Positions 56,438 through 64,000 of a DNA stretch of 64,000 bases are shown here, one piece after another. The stretch comes from a virus, in IMG/VR virus record IMGVR_UViG_3300018790_000468, positions 48,224-112,223 of that record. One strand, given 5' to 3'. The position numbers were made by a program, and so were the translations under genes. The notes under the pieces were generated by a model. That model was not told the DNA's origin and made no database searches. It saw nothing but the letters and a program-made list of their open reading frames with translations. Numbering within the stretch: the first letter of the stretch is position 1; each line of letters begins with the position of its first letter.

Positions 56438-59400
56438 ATGGCTTTAATTAATACAAATGAACTTTACATCAAAGTTTTAGATTATACTGGCACACCATCA
56501 TTAAGCACATATGCATTGCCACAGACACCCCTAACATTTGTACCTGATTATTCTGTAGTCCAACTACTATCCACTGTTTCGTTTGTATCTTCACTCACAT
56601 CTTATACAAACACATTCTATATTCCTGATGGAAACGATTACTCCAATATTAAAATAAGATGGGATTTTGGTGACGGAACGTACCAGATAAGCCCCACCGG
56701 TACACATGCATACAATTACCCTGGCACATACAAAGTAACATTATATCTCATTAATGAGAATGGTGAGAGCTTTAAAAACAATTTCATAGTCAATGTGACT
56801 GTTGCAAATTATTTGCAAGATGATTGGAAATTCTCTCCTTACCAAAACTTCATAATTGATATACCTGCAGGCAGACTATCTGATAAGATTACAATCAACA
56901 GACAGAATAGTTGGCAGACTTACAATGCACTATCTGGCACTGGCTACACATTCAACCTGTATGCCAGCGGCTCTGGCACATATTATTATGATGTTAAGAA
57001 TTATTATAAAGATAAATGGGCACACTTAAAAAAGTTCTTTAAATTTATTAAGAAACAAACAATCAACAATCTATTACAGGATGTTATCATAAACAACATT
57101 GAAACATCCAATACTGAAATTTATGCAAAAAAATTAGCTGGCGGTATATCTGTTTGTAGTAAGAATGATACAGGTGCCTTTTTTGTGGGTACAACTGGCA
57201 GTGCAGAGTTTTATTATACTGATGATAGCAATAAGAACAACACATCTACTAACGATCCTATCTTCATATATGCAAATCTAGACACAAGTAAATTTTATGA
57301 TAGCTTAGGAAATGCAGAGCAAGCATATGTCAATCTTACCCCGCTAGAGTTGAGCTACTTGAACACCATGCCTGCAGTATTGCCCATCATCAAGACCAGA
57401 TACAATCCTGCAGCTGCGCTCACTATAACGTCCAATGGATTGGACGGTGAAGGTGAATCCACCATCAACAGCTTTGCACTCAACAAGACTAGCTTTGCAA
57501 ATACCAAGATACCGTTCGTTCTCAAGTTAAAAGATCAAGACAACTACACAACAAAAAGTTACCCCTACCTGTCATCAACTAATATTGCTCCACTCACTTC
57601 TTACTATTTCAATATAAACCTGCTGGACGATAACAATACAATTGTACCTTCTGTATCATTCTACAAAACAGATTTTGAAAAAGAAATTTTCCAGTCAGGT
57701 GGATTCTACAGAGGATACCTGGTGTGTGATACAGAGGTTCAAAATGCCAAGCTATCTGCTTCTGTGTACATAGATGATATACCAAACTTTGAGCAAGACA
57801 CTGCATTCATTTTTTACTCACAACCCTACACCCATTACATACCCAGAATATTTTCAACCACCATGTACAGCAAGGTGCTAAACACACCATTTGAATCAAC
57901 CAACACCACATACGACTTTCTGGACACAATTGACAACAGAAGCATATTCACAATCACACAAATACCTTCTTCAAATAATGTCAGCAATGATTACTGCTTT
58001 TGGGCTGCAGATTCTGATTCTGATCGCTTGCTAAAAATGGATTACAACGGTGGTATCATTGCCACAGTAAATCTTTCTGCTGCCATGTTGAGCAATGGTA
58101 CTGCTGTTGATTTGCGCAACATATATGGCAGTGCTTCACCTTGCAGCATTGCCTTGGATAACAATAACAATGCTTTCGTGACACTATTTGATAGTGGCTC
58201 TGTTATTCGGATCAACAACATAACAAATTTAATTGACAGAATCGGCATACCACCGGTCAGTGCCATCGGAACTAACACTTTCTTAATATCATCTGATTAT
58301 ACAAGCAATCAAGGCTGGGTAGGTGAGTTTACTCTCTTACCGGCAAGTGTGGATGTGGATAAAGATGGCAATGTTTATGTGGTGTATACACACCCACTAT
58401 CTACAACTCTTGTACGCTTTGATAACGAGTTGAATTACAAGAAAAAAATTACAGGATCGTTTAGTATCACAGATTATGCACAAAAGATTATCATTGACAG
58501 GAACAATAACATCTGGATGGCCACAACTCGAAAAGAAAACAGTTCCACAGGCAGTGTAAACCTGTCAGGTAAGAATGATCTTATTTGGCTACTAAAAGAT
58601 ACTGGAACTGCTTTTATACCAACCTTAACCACATTTGCAGGGTTCAAGCAAATAAGTGACATCACAGTGGATGGTAATCAAAGCTGTTGGGTATCACATG
58701 ATGTATCAACAGTGACAAAACTTGAATACAATCAACTCACCAGGGAGTTTGCACGTCACGATTTCAACATGGGTGAAGTGTATGGTAACTCTACAGATTA
58801 CTTGCAGAGCATTGAAGGCATCTCTTGCAACTCATTGAATGAGATTGTTATTATCAATAATTTTGATTTAAAAATATACTTTCTTGATGCAACTGCTACA
58901 ACTCAACCCACTTTAAGCAGCTTGAAGCAAATACAACTACAGTCAGCACCAAATAATTTCATGGAATATCCCATCTCTGCTTATTATGATAGTGTATATC
59001 AAGCAAATGGTGATTTTTTAGGATACAACTGGATTAATAAGTATTATTATTCTGCTGCTAATACCAGAATCATCACCGGCACATCCTCTACGTTCAGCAT
59101 TTACCCTGCATCTGGTTACAATTTAATATTCAAAGAAAATGAAAACTTTGATGGTGAGGGCATGTATAGAAATTTTGCATTAATGGAAACACTGCAAGAT
59201 AAGAATGTTTTTTTTGACGACTTTTTGGGCAAAATCGTTGGCAATCAGCAGTCCAATGCAAACAATGCATTATTAAAAAAGATCTATGAGAAGATTTCTA
59301 ATTTCTCTGACAACATTGCAGCTGTAGACACATGCAATGTTGATTCATTAATCTCCAAATGCAACATGTTTGATGTCGCGTATGAAAACTACAGCTACCC

Positions 59401-59938
59401 ATACCCTGCATCACTCAAGCGTGTCATTGATATCATAAGCATCAAGCGAAATAAATTATTTGGTAGCTTAAACCAAAGTAATTATAGCTTCTCAAGCAAT
59501 TCAGACGACTTTAACCTGGGCAGTATATTGAACCTGACAACTGATACTTTTTCTGCAACTGAAATCCTCGTGGCAAGAGAGAAATTCTCCAACATCTACA
59601 AACCTGTTAATACAACCATCATCAATGGATATTCTGCTACTGACATAATTCCGCTAGCAGAGTTTACATATGATTGGGGTTGGGGGCTTGTAGCTCCGCA
59701 AGGCTTGTCAGGTTTGAATATAGGCGGTTACTATGATTTCTACCGTCTTAGTCTTACTAATCAACCAATCTACGACAATATCATTGATTTTGCTAATAAA
59801 AATTCTAACATCATATTCAATCTCAGCACTTATGATGATTTTTATGGTGAGGGTGGCATCATGGATCAAAATATCACATATGCTTTCACTAATGGCTTGA
59901 GATTAATCTCCAGTGCAATGAACGTATATTACAATTAA
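56438..59938 (+). CDS. Large baseplate/tail protein with PKD domain and beta-propeller (gp7 position)
   Basis: 1166 aa. A PKD domain at about 65-125 (IRWDFGDGTYQISPTGTHAY...GTYKVTLYLINENG). A beta-rich middle follows. Around 510-810 there are NHL/SMP-30-like propeller blades: ALDNNNNAFVTLFDSGSVIR, VDVDKDGNVYVVYTHPL, IIDRNNNIWMATTRK and ITVDGNQSCWVSHD. The C-terminal 250 residues are mixed. It lies in the gp7 position after gp6, but I see no clear gp7 sequence match. PKD and propeller modules suggest surface contact with a glycan or protein. Confidence 0.68.
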   Translation: MALINTNELYIKVLDYTGTPSLSTYALPQTPLTFVPDYSVVQLLSTVSFVSSLTSYTNTFYIPDGNDYSNIKIRWDFGDGTYQISPTGTHAYNYPGTYKVTLYLINENGESFKNNFIVNVTVANYLQDDWKFSPYQNFIIDIPAGRLSDKITINRQNSWQTYNALSGTGYTFNLYASGSGTYYYDVKNYYKDKWAHLKKFFKFIKKQTINNLLQDVIINNIETSNTEIYAKKLAGGISVCSKNDTGAFFVGTTGSAEFYYTDDSNKNNTSTNDPIFIYANLDTSKFYDSLGNAEQAYVNLTPLELSYLNTMPAVLPIIKTRYNPAAALTITSNGLDGEGESTINSFALNKTSFANTKIPFVLKLKDQDNYTTKSYPYLSSTNIAPLTSYYFNINLLDDNNTIVPSVSFYKTDFEKEIFQSGGFYRGYLVCDTEVQNAKLSASVYIDDIPNFEQDTAFIFYSQPYTHYIPRIFSTTMYSKVLNTPFESTNTTYDFLDTIDNRSIFTITQIPSSNNVSNDYCFWAADSDSDRLLKMDYNGGIIATVNLSAAMLSNGTAVDLRNIYGSASPCSIALDNNNNAFVTLFDSGSVIRINNITNLIDRIGIPPVSAIGTNTFLISSDYTSNQGWVGEFTLLPASVDVDKDGNVYVVYTHPLSTTLVRFDNELNYKKKITGSFSITDYAQKIIIDRNNNIWMATTRKENSSTGSVNLSGKNDLIWLLKDTGTAFIPTLTTFAGFKQISDITVDGNQSCWVSHDVSTVTKLEYNQLTREFARHDFNMGEVYGNSTDYLQSIEGISCNSLNEIVIINNFDLKIYFLDATATTQPTLSSLKQIQLQSAPNNFMEYPISAYYDSVYQANGDFLGYNWINKYYYSAANTRIITGTSSTFSIYPASGYNLIFKENENFDGEGMYRNFALMETLQDKNVFFDDFLGKIVGNQQSNANNALLKKIYEKISNFSDNIAAVDTCNVDSLISKCNMFDVAYENYSYPYPASLKRVIDIISIKRNKLFGSLNQSNYSFSSNSDDFNLGSILNLTTDTFSATEILVAREKFSNIYKPVNTTIINGYSATDIIPLAEFTYDWGWGLVAPQGLSGLNIGGYYDFYRLSLTNQPIYDNIIDFANKNSNIIFNLSTYDDFYGEGGIMDQNITYAFTNGLRLISSAMNVYYN

Positions 59939-59941
59939 ATA
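59934..59941 (+). promoter_or_regulatory. Late promoter (ATTAAATA)
   Basis: 9 nt before the ATG at 59951; overlaps the previous stop codon. Confidence 0.5.
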
Positions 59942-59950
59942 ATACACAAT

Positions 59951-62900
59951 ATGTCTGATATTTTAGAGAACAATATACTAGCAATAACAGTAAGTGACTC
60001 TATTGTTGCAGGCACTACAAACAATGCTGTAGATTATACTAAGCCACTTTCATTCACTGAGTGGTTGGTGCGCACAAACCCAACTGAAACAGACAACTCA
60101 TATTTAATTAGTCAGTATAAAATGTATTTGCTCGCTTGGTACAAGACCAAGAATTTAGATACAAAAAATACAGAAGATTTTGTAAGATCTTCTTTCATAT
60201 CACTTTTACGAGAGATTTTATTGAATTATTCTACCTTAGAAGAGCGAAGATTTGTAAGCAATGCAGATTTTAATAATGACCTGGAGCTGTACTCAGTTTT
60301 GCCCTTCTTTGTTAAAAAGATAAAAGAGATTTGCAATTACTATGCTCTATTAAGACAAAACGTCAGTTTTAAAAAATACGAAAATAGCTTGAAAGGATCA
60401 CAGGGCGGTGTCATTTCGGTATTAAAGAATGCAATTTATAAGAATCTACAAGCTACACAAATATCATCAGCAGAATCAAATCTACTCAATTTATCTGCAA
60501 TTAAGAACAATTTAACTCTGGAAATTAAGGAACTATTTGATGACTCTCAGTACTTTGACTTGAACCCTGCTCTGCCTGCTACAACATACAACCCCACGTT
60601 CACTTCACAATTTTATTCTTCAAATCTCAACGAACTGGACGCTACACTGTACACTAATTTTGATCAAAGCATCATTGATGCAATAAAGACTTACCCCTTC
60701 TTCTTAAACGATTTTAAGACACCATACTCAATCAATGTGCAAGTGCAGGCCACTGATCTGGCATATCTCAGAGACAAAGACTTCATCAATCAAATTAATA
60801 ATCAAGATAAAACTAACTTGAACCTTAATCTTGAAAAAGAGTTGATAGAGAAATTTATCGGTACTGATTATTACTATGTTAGCACAGGCTCCACCATAAC
60901 TGACTTCACATCTGGTGTACTGTTTCAAGCACAAGACAAGGCAGCCAATTCGCAGAACAAGCGCTTTCCTTCTGTTGCATCTGTGCAAAATGAAGAGAAT
61001 TTAAAAACCATACGAGAAATAGGCGGTTTCTTTCTACCAGATAGACTTGGTGTCTTAAATTTCAACAATTTCAAATACACTGTGCAAATTGACGAGGCAC
61101 AATTGGAACCTAACAAGATTTATATTTTTCCTGACCCATACAAATATGGTAATATTTCAAATCTCTCTCTAACGGATTTTGAGAGCCCGTTGATTTACGA
61201 AGAAGATGTCACCTGGATGCACTATAATAGATCAGCTCAATTTCTCTTTGGTAATGTGGTAAGTAATCCCTTGTACAAAGATTTCTACGCATACCACAGC
61301 AGAAGTCAAACAGTTGGTTATCAGCCCTATGGCATGTCTCGAGATATTGATAGCACTGAATTTTTTGAAGGCTCAGGTAAAGATGTGTGGGCAAATTCTG
61401 ATGTGTTTCCTGTGATTGAAAACGTGCTACCTCTGCAGGATCGTCAATTTAATTTATTAGCAATAAACAAGACTCTCATCAAATACAAGAGTGATATTTA
61501 CAGCAACAATTATGGATTATTTAAAGAAATTAATCCTGTAGGTGTGGGACCAGATGGTAGCAATCAAGGAGATTTTATTTCAGCAGACGAATTAAATTTC
61601 TTTAATTTTACAGGTGGACGTGGTGGTCTCAATGGCACAGGACGCAAAGGACTCACCTACAATCAATTTGATGCAATAAGATCCACACGAAAGAAACCAT
61701 GCATGATACTGGATGGTTATTTATTTTTTGACATTGATGATGGGTACAACTTCAATTTTGCAATTCCTAATGCTGCAAAAAGAGTGTCTGGTGTATATAC
61801 ACGCACCATCACACAGATACCACCTGGCAGTGGATACTTCACGTCTGGACCAGGTATTCTTTCTGCATCACCCACCCCATATGCTAATTATAATATTGGA
61901 TACCCCTACTCTGCACCACCCACTTTCAAACCACTGCCTACACCTCTGTTGCTTGTGGCATATGGTAAAGGGCACTTCATACCTGATGATTTTTGTGATG
62001 TCAACACAGTAAATTATTGCTTGCTGTTGGATTGTGTAACATTTGTGGATGCACTGAGCAATCTCCGGTTGGATGTATCATCAGATTCATCTGCATGGTC
62101 CACATCTGTGCCTGTGTATTACAGTGAATTGCTTGAAAGCAGCTTGACAACAACTTATACTAAGCCCAACAATGTAGAGAGAGCTACGTTCTCTTACACA
62201 TACCCTGCATCTGCACAAGTTATCCAAGAGCTCAACGGTTACAGGTTCAATCTGCAAGGCCAGACACCTTGTGCTGTAACCAACAGCAACACTTCACCTG
62301 CAGCAGATTATAATCTTGACAACACAAGCTTTGTGAACTTGCCTGTGCCACCTGCCTATGCAACACAAGTGCAAAACCTCACAACCAATAGCATAGGAAG
62401 TAAAACGATCTATTCTGGACGCAACGAGATTGTGGGTGAAATGTACTATAAAAACGCCAATACTTCACGAGTGGATTTGATACAGAATGCATTATCTGCT
62501 GTGTTTATGAAATACCCTGTTGAAGTTCGAGACAGTGTCAATAATGGCATCATAAATTTTGATTTAATCTATAATGTCATTTTCATTGAAACTGCCGATT
62601 ACTATATTGTGGACAAACTAGATTATAATTATGAAGAAAATGCTGTGGAACCGTTCAACAGTGATAAGAATTTCCTATCTACTTTCATAGTAAACAAGAG
62701 CGTAGAAAAGATAAGCAATATTTTCTATAACGAAAAATTAAATGAAGCTGTATTCACAAGGCTGGTCTTGCTGCCCACCATGAGTGCAAGCAATCTCAAA
62801 ATCATATACCCTGAAATATATAAAATAGACATTACCAATCCAGTATTAAAAAAGCTGTACCCTAACTTTGATTTGAATTATAACAACTTGTCAAGCTTCA

Positions 62901-63778
62901 TTCACATTGATGCAGATACAAACATAGACCGTATTGACAAGCCAATCATGACCTATAACGAGGATTCAAAAACATACCTCATAAATTATCTGGCCAAAGA
63001 CAGTAATAATGTATTTTTTAATGTTTTTGAAGAATTTCAAATTAAAAACAGCGATGTAATTTTTCTGCAAATGGTGTTCCACAAACCAGAATATCTCATC
63101 AAAGACTACAATTTTACAATTGTTAATTCTGCAACTGCTCTGCAAAGCAATTCAATTGCAGGTGTGCTCTCTTCTTATCAAAACATCAATACACACACAT
63201 ATTGGTTCTGCATGTCCACTGAACCTGTTGTCATTGTGCCAGAATATGTAGCATGTTTATATGGTGTAGTGTTTGTACCAGTGGTGACACCGACACCCAC
63301 CCCCACTATCACTCCCACACCTACCCCCACACCATCCCCCACACCTGCACCCACACCTACGGTGCCACCTTGGATCAACGCTTGCAGTACTTACAGCGTA
63401 GAAGTTACTGGTGCGGGCACACTCGCTGCAGATGGCATATATGTTCTTTCTGCTGGCGATACAACGTTCTTCAGCCCAACTCCACAGTTTACTGTGTTCT
63501 ATCAATCAACTAGTGATTCTCGTTTCTTCTTAATTGGTAACAACAGCTATCCTGACAATAGTACCATATTCAAAGGAGCCATACTCTCCACTCTCTCAGC
63601 TGCGAGTGAAAACTTCACACTTATGTATACAAGCACAGGCCTGATGCTGGATTATGCATGCGTCCCATATGGAACATATGATGCAATTGGTGGTATTGAC
63701 CCTGTATACCTGGAAACACAAAACTTATCAGGCGTACCCCCATATCCCACAGTTTCATTCTACAGCATGACACAATAA
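59951..63778 (+). CDS. Very large baseplate/tail protein with Thr-Pro linker and C-terminal domain
   Basis: 1275 aa. The N-terminal 170 residues are helical with KPLSFTEWLVRTN and LREILLNYSTLEERRF, a layout I associate with long structural proteins after gp6 in T4-like aquatic phages. A long mixed region follows to about 1105. Then a TP linker (63282-63371, PTPTITPTPTPTPSPTPA) and a beta-rich C-terminal domain of about 130 residues (ACSTYSVEVTGAGTLAADGI...). The linker and distal domain look like an exposed adhesin tip fused to a wedge protein. Function of the core unknown. Confidence 0.65.
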   Translation: MSDILENNILAITVSDSIVAGTTNNAVDYTKPLSFTEWLVRTNPTETDNSYLISQYKMYLLAWYKTKNLDTKNTEDFVRSSFISLLREILLNYSTLEERRFVSNADFNNDLELYSVLPFFVKKIKEICNYYALLRQNVSFKKYENSLKGSQGGVISVLKNAIYKNLQATQISSAESNLLNLSAIKNNLTLEIKELFDDSQYFDLNPALPATTYNPTFTSQFYSSNLNELDATLYTNFDQSIIDAIKTYPFFLNDFKTPYSINVQVQATDLAYLRDKDFINQINNQDKTNLNLNLEKELIEKFIGTDYYYVSTGSTITDFTSGVLFQAQDKAANSQNKRFPSVASVQNEENLKTIREIGGFFLPDRLGVLNFNNFKYTVQIDEAQLEPNKIYIFPDPYKYGNISNLSLTDFESPLIYEEDVTWMHYNRSAQFLFGNVVSNPLYKDFYAYHSRSQTVGYQPYGMSRDIDSTEFFEGSGKDVWANSDVFPVIENVLPLQDRQFNLLAINKTLIKYKSDIYSNNYGLFKEINPVGVGPDGSNQGDFISADELNFFNFTGGRGGLNGTGRKGLTYNQFDAIRSTRKKPCMILDGYLFFDIDDGYNFNFAIPNAAKRVSGVYTRTITQIPPGSGYFTSGPGILSASPTPYANYNIGYPYSAPPTFKPLPTPLLLVAYGKGHFIPDDFCDVNTVNYCLLLDCVTFVDALSNLRLDVSSDSSAWSTSVPVYYSELLESSLTTTYTKPNNVERATFSYTYPASAQVIQELNGYRFNLQGQTPCAVTNSNTSPAADYNLDNTSFVNLPVPPAYATQVQNLTTNSIGSKTIYSGRNEIVGEMYYKNANTSRVDLIQNALSAVFMKYPVEVRDSVNNGIINFDLIYNVIFIETADYYIVDKLDYNYEENAVEPFNSDKNFLSTFIVNKSVEKISNIFYNEKLNEAVFTRLVLLPTMSASNLKIIYPEIYKIDITNPVLKKLYPNFDLNYNNLSSFIHIDADTNIDRIDKPIMTYNEDSKTYLINYLAKDSNNVFFNVFEEFQIKNSDVIFLQMVFHKPEYLIKDYNFTIVNSATALQSNSIAGVLSSYQNINTHTYWFCMSTEPVVIVPEYVACLYGVVFVPVVTPTPTPTITPTPTPTPSPTPAPTPTVPPWINACSTYSVEVTGAGTLAADGIYVLSAGDTTFFSPTPQFTVFYQSTSDSRFFLIGNNSYPDNSTIFKGAILSTLSAASENFTLMYTSTGLMLDYACVPYGTYDAIGGIDPVYLETQNLSGVPPYPTVSFYSMTQ

Positions 63779-63781
63779 ATA
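63774..63781 (+). promoter_or_regulatory. Late promoter (AATAAATA)
   Basis: 5 nt before the ATG at 63787; overlaps the previous stop codon. Confidence 0.6.
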
Positions 63782-63786
63782 ACTAA

Positions 63787-64000
63787 ATGGCCACCTTGCC
63801 CTATGTATATGCCGAATCGTTATCAGGCTCTGTAAAATATCTTGGAGAATGTTATGTTGCAACTGGTAACAGTGGCATTATTAATGCCAAAAAAGAAGAG
63901 TTTGTAGATGCACTAACATGTGACACTTGTTTGGGCCAATCACCGTTTCCTCTGCTTTCACCCACCCCTACCATCTCTCTGACACCGGACCCCACAAGAA
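63787..64000 (+). CDS. Tail adhesin-like protein, N-terminal fragment (cut by window edge)
   Basis: The first 71 codons are visible. A small N-terminal domain with VKYLGECYVATGNSGIINAK and TCDTCLGQS is followed by the start of another Thr-Pro linker (SPTPTISLTPDPT). Same modular style as 3261-5996 and the end of 59951-63778, so probably a third TP-linked tail fibre or adhesin. The late promoter and start codon are clear; the remainder is outside the window. Confidence 0.65.
   Translation, partial: MATLPYVYAESLSGSVKYLGECYVATGNSGIINAKKEEFVDALTCDTCLGQSPFPLLSPTPTISLTPDPTR

Noticed and set aside
1-64000. tRNA genes
   Set aside because: Intergenic gaps are all short (largest about 144 bp) and none shows a cloverleaf I could support.

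Overview
This 64 kb window is part of the genome of a large T4-type myovirus (contractile-tailed Caudoviricetes). It carries the T4 core replication, recombination and late-transcription genes (gp43, gp44, gp45, gp41, gp61-type primase, gp32, UvsX, UvsY, UvsW, gp46, gp47, gp55 sigma). It also carries the DNA-packaging and tail genes (gp16/gp17 terminase, gp14-type neck protein, sheath, tube, tape measure, gp48, gp53, hub, gp25, gp6). Gene style is closer to marine/freshwater T4-like phages (cyanophage/pelagiphage type) than to coliphage T4. The host cannot be named. Early promoters look like ordinary sigma70 promoters (TTGATT, 16 bp, TATAAT), which argues against a Bacteroidota host. No tRNA, integrase or CRISPR array was seen. 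Portal, prohead protease, scaffold and major capsid genes are outside the window.

Layout. 1-10 kb: mostly leftward genes. These are queD (cut by the left edge), several capsid-targeted internal proteins, a large repetitive adhesin and a GIY-YIG nuclease, with folE rightward. 10-15 kb: rightward uvsY, uvsW, gp55, gp47, gp46. 16-33 kb: rightward replication block with a glycosyltransferase, DNA polymerase, uvsX, queC plus a stand-alone class II glutamine amidotransferase, a second glycosyltransferase, gp41, a degenerate DHH protein, ribosomal protein bS21, gp32, the sliding clamp, a methyltransferase, an RmlD-like reductase and primase. 33-36 kb: small conserved genes, the neck protein and an acidic capsid-targeted protein. 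37-64 kb: terminase, then the whole tail and baseplate on the + strand, interrupted by leftward gp16 and one capsid-targeted gene and by rightward dUTPase and clamp loader. Gene density is very high, with many 4-bp ATGA overlaps, and no gene-free stretch exceeds 300 bp.

Three systems stand out. (1) Promoter architecture: about 14 early promoters and about 25 T4-like late elements (NNTAARTA) sit so close to start codons (usually 5-8 nt) that the predicted transcription start falls on or within a few bases of the ATG/GTG. Shine-Dalgarno sequences are almost absent. The window therefore looks like a largely leaderless phage that also encodes its own bS21. (2) Thirteen late proteins share a short N-terminal tag ending in a hydrophobic-x-Glu site, like the T4 capsid-targeting sequence cut by the prohead protease. 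They include a retropepsin-like protein and a nucleotidyltransferase, so the capsid may carry a large internal-protein cargo. (3) FolE, QueD, QueC and a stand-alone amidotransferase suggest 7-deazaguanine (possibly deoxyarchaeosine) DNA modification. The sliding-clamp gene also ends prematurely in a way that a +1 frameshift would exactly repair, and a diverged copy of its 3' end lies just downstream of an inserted methyltransferase gene.
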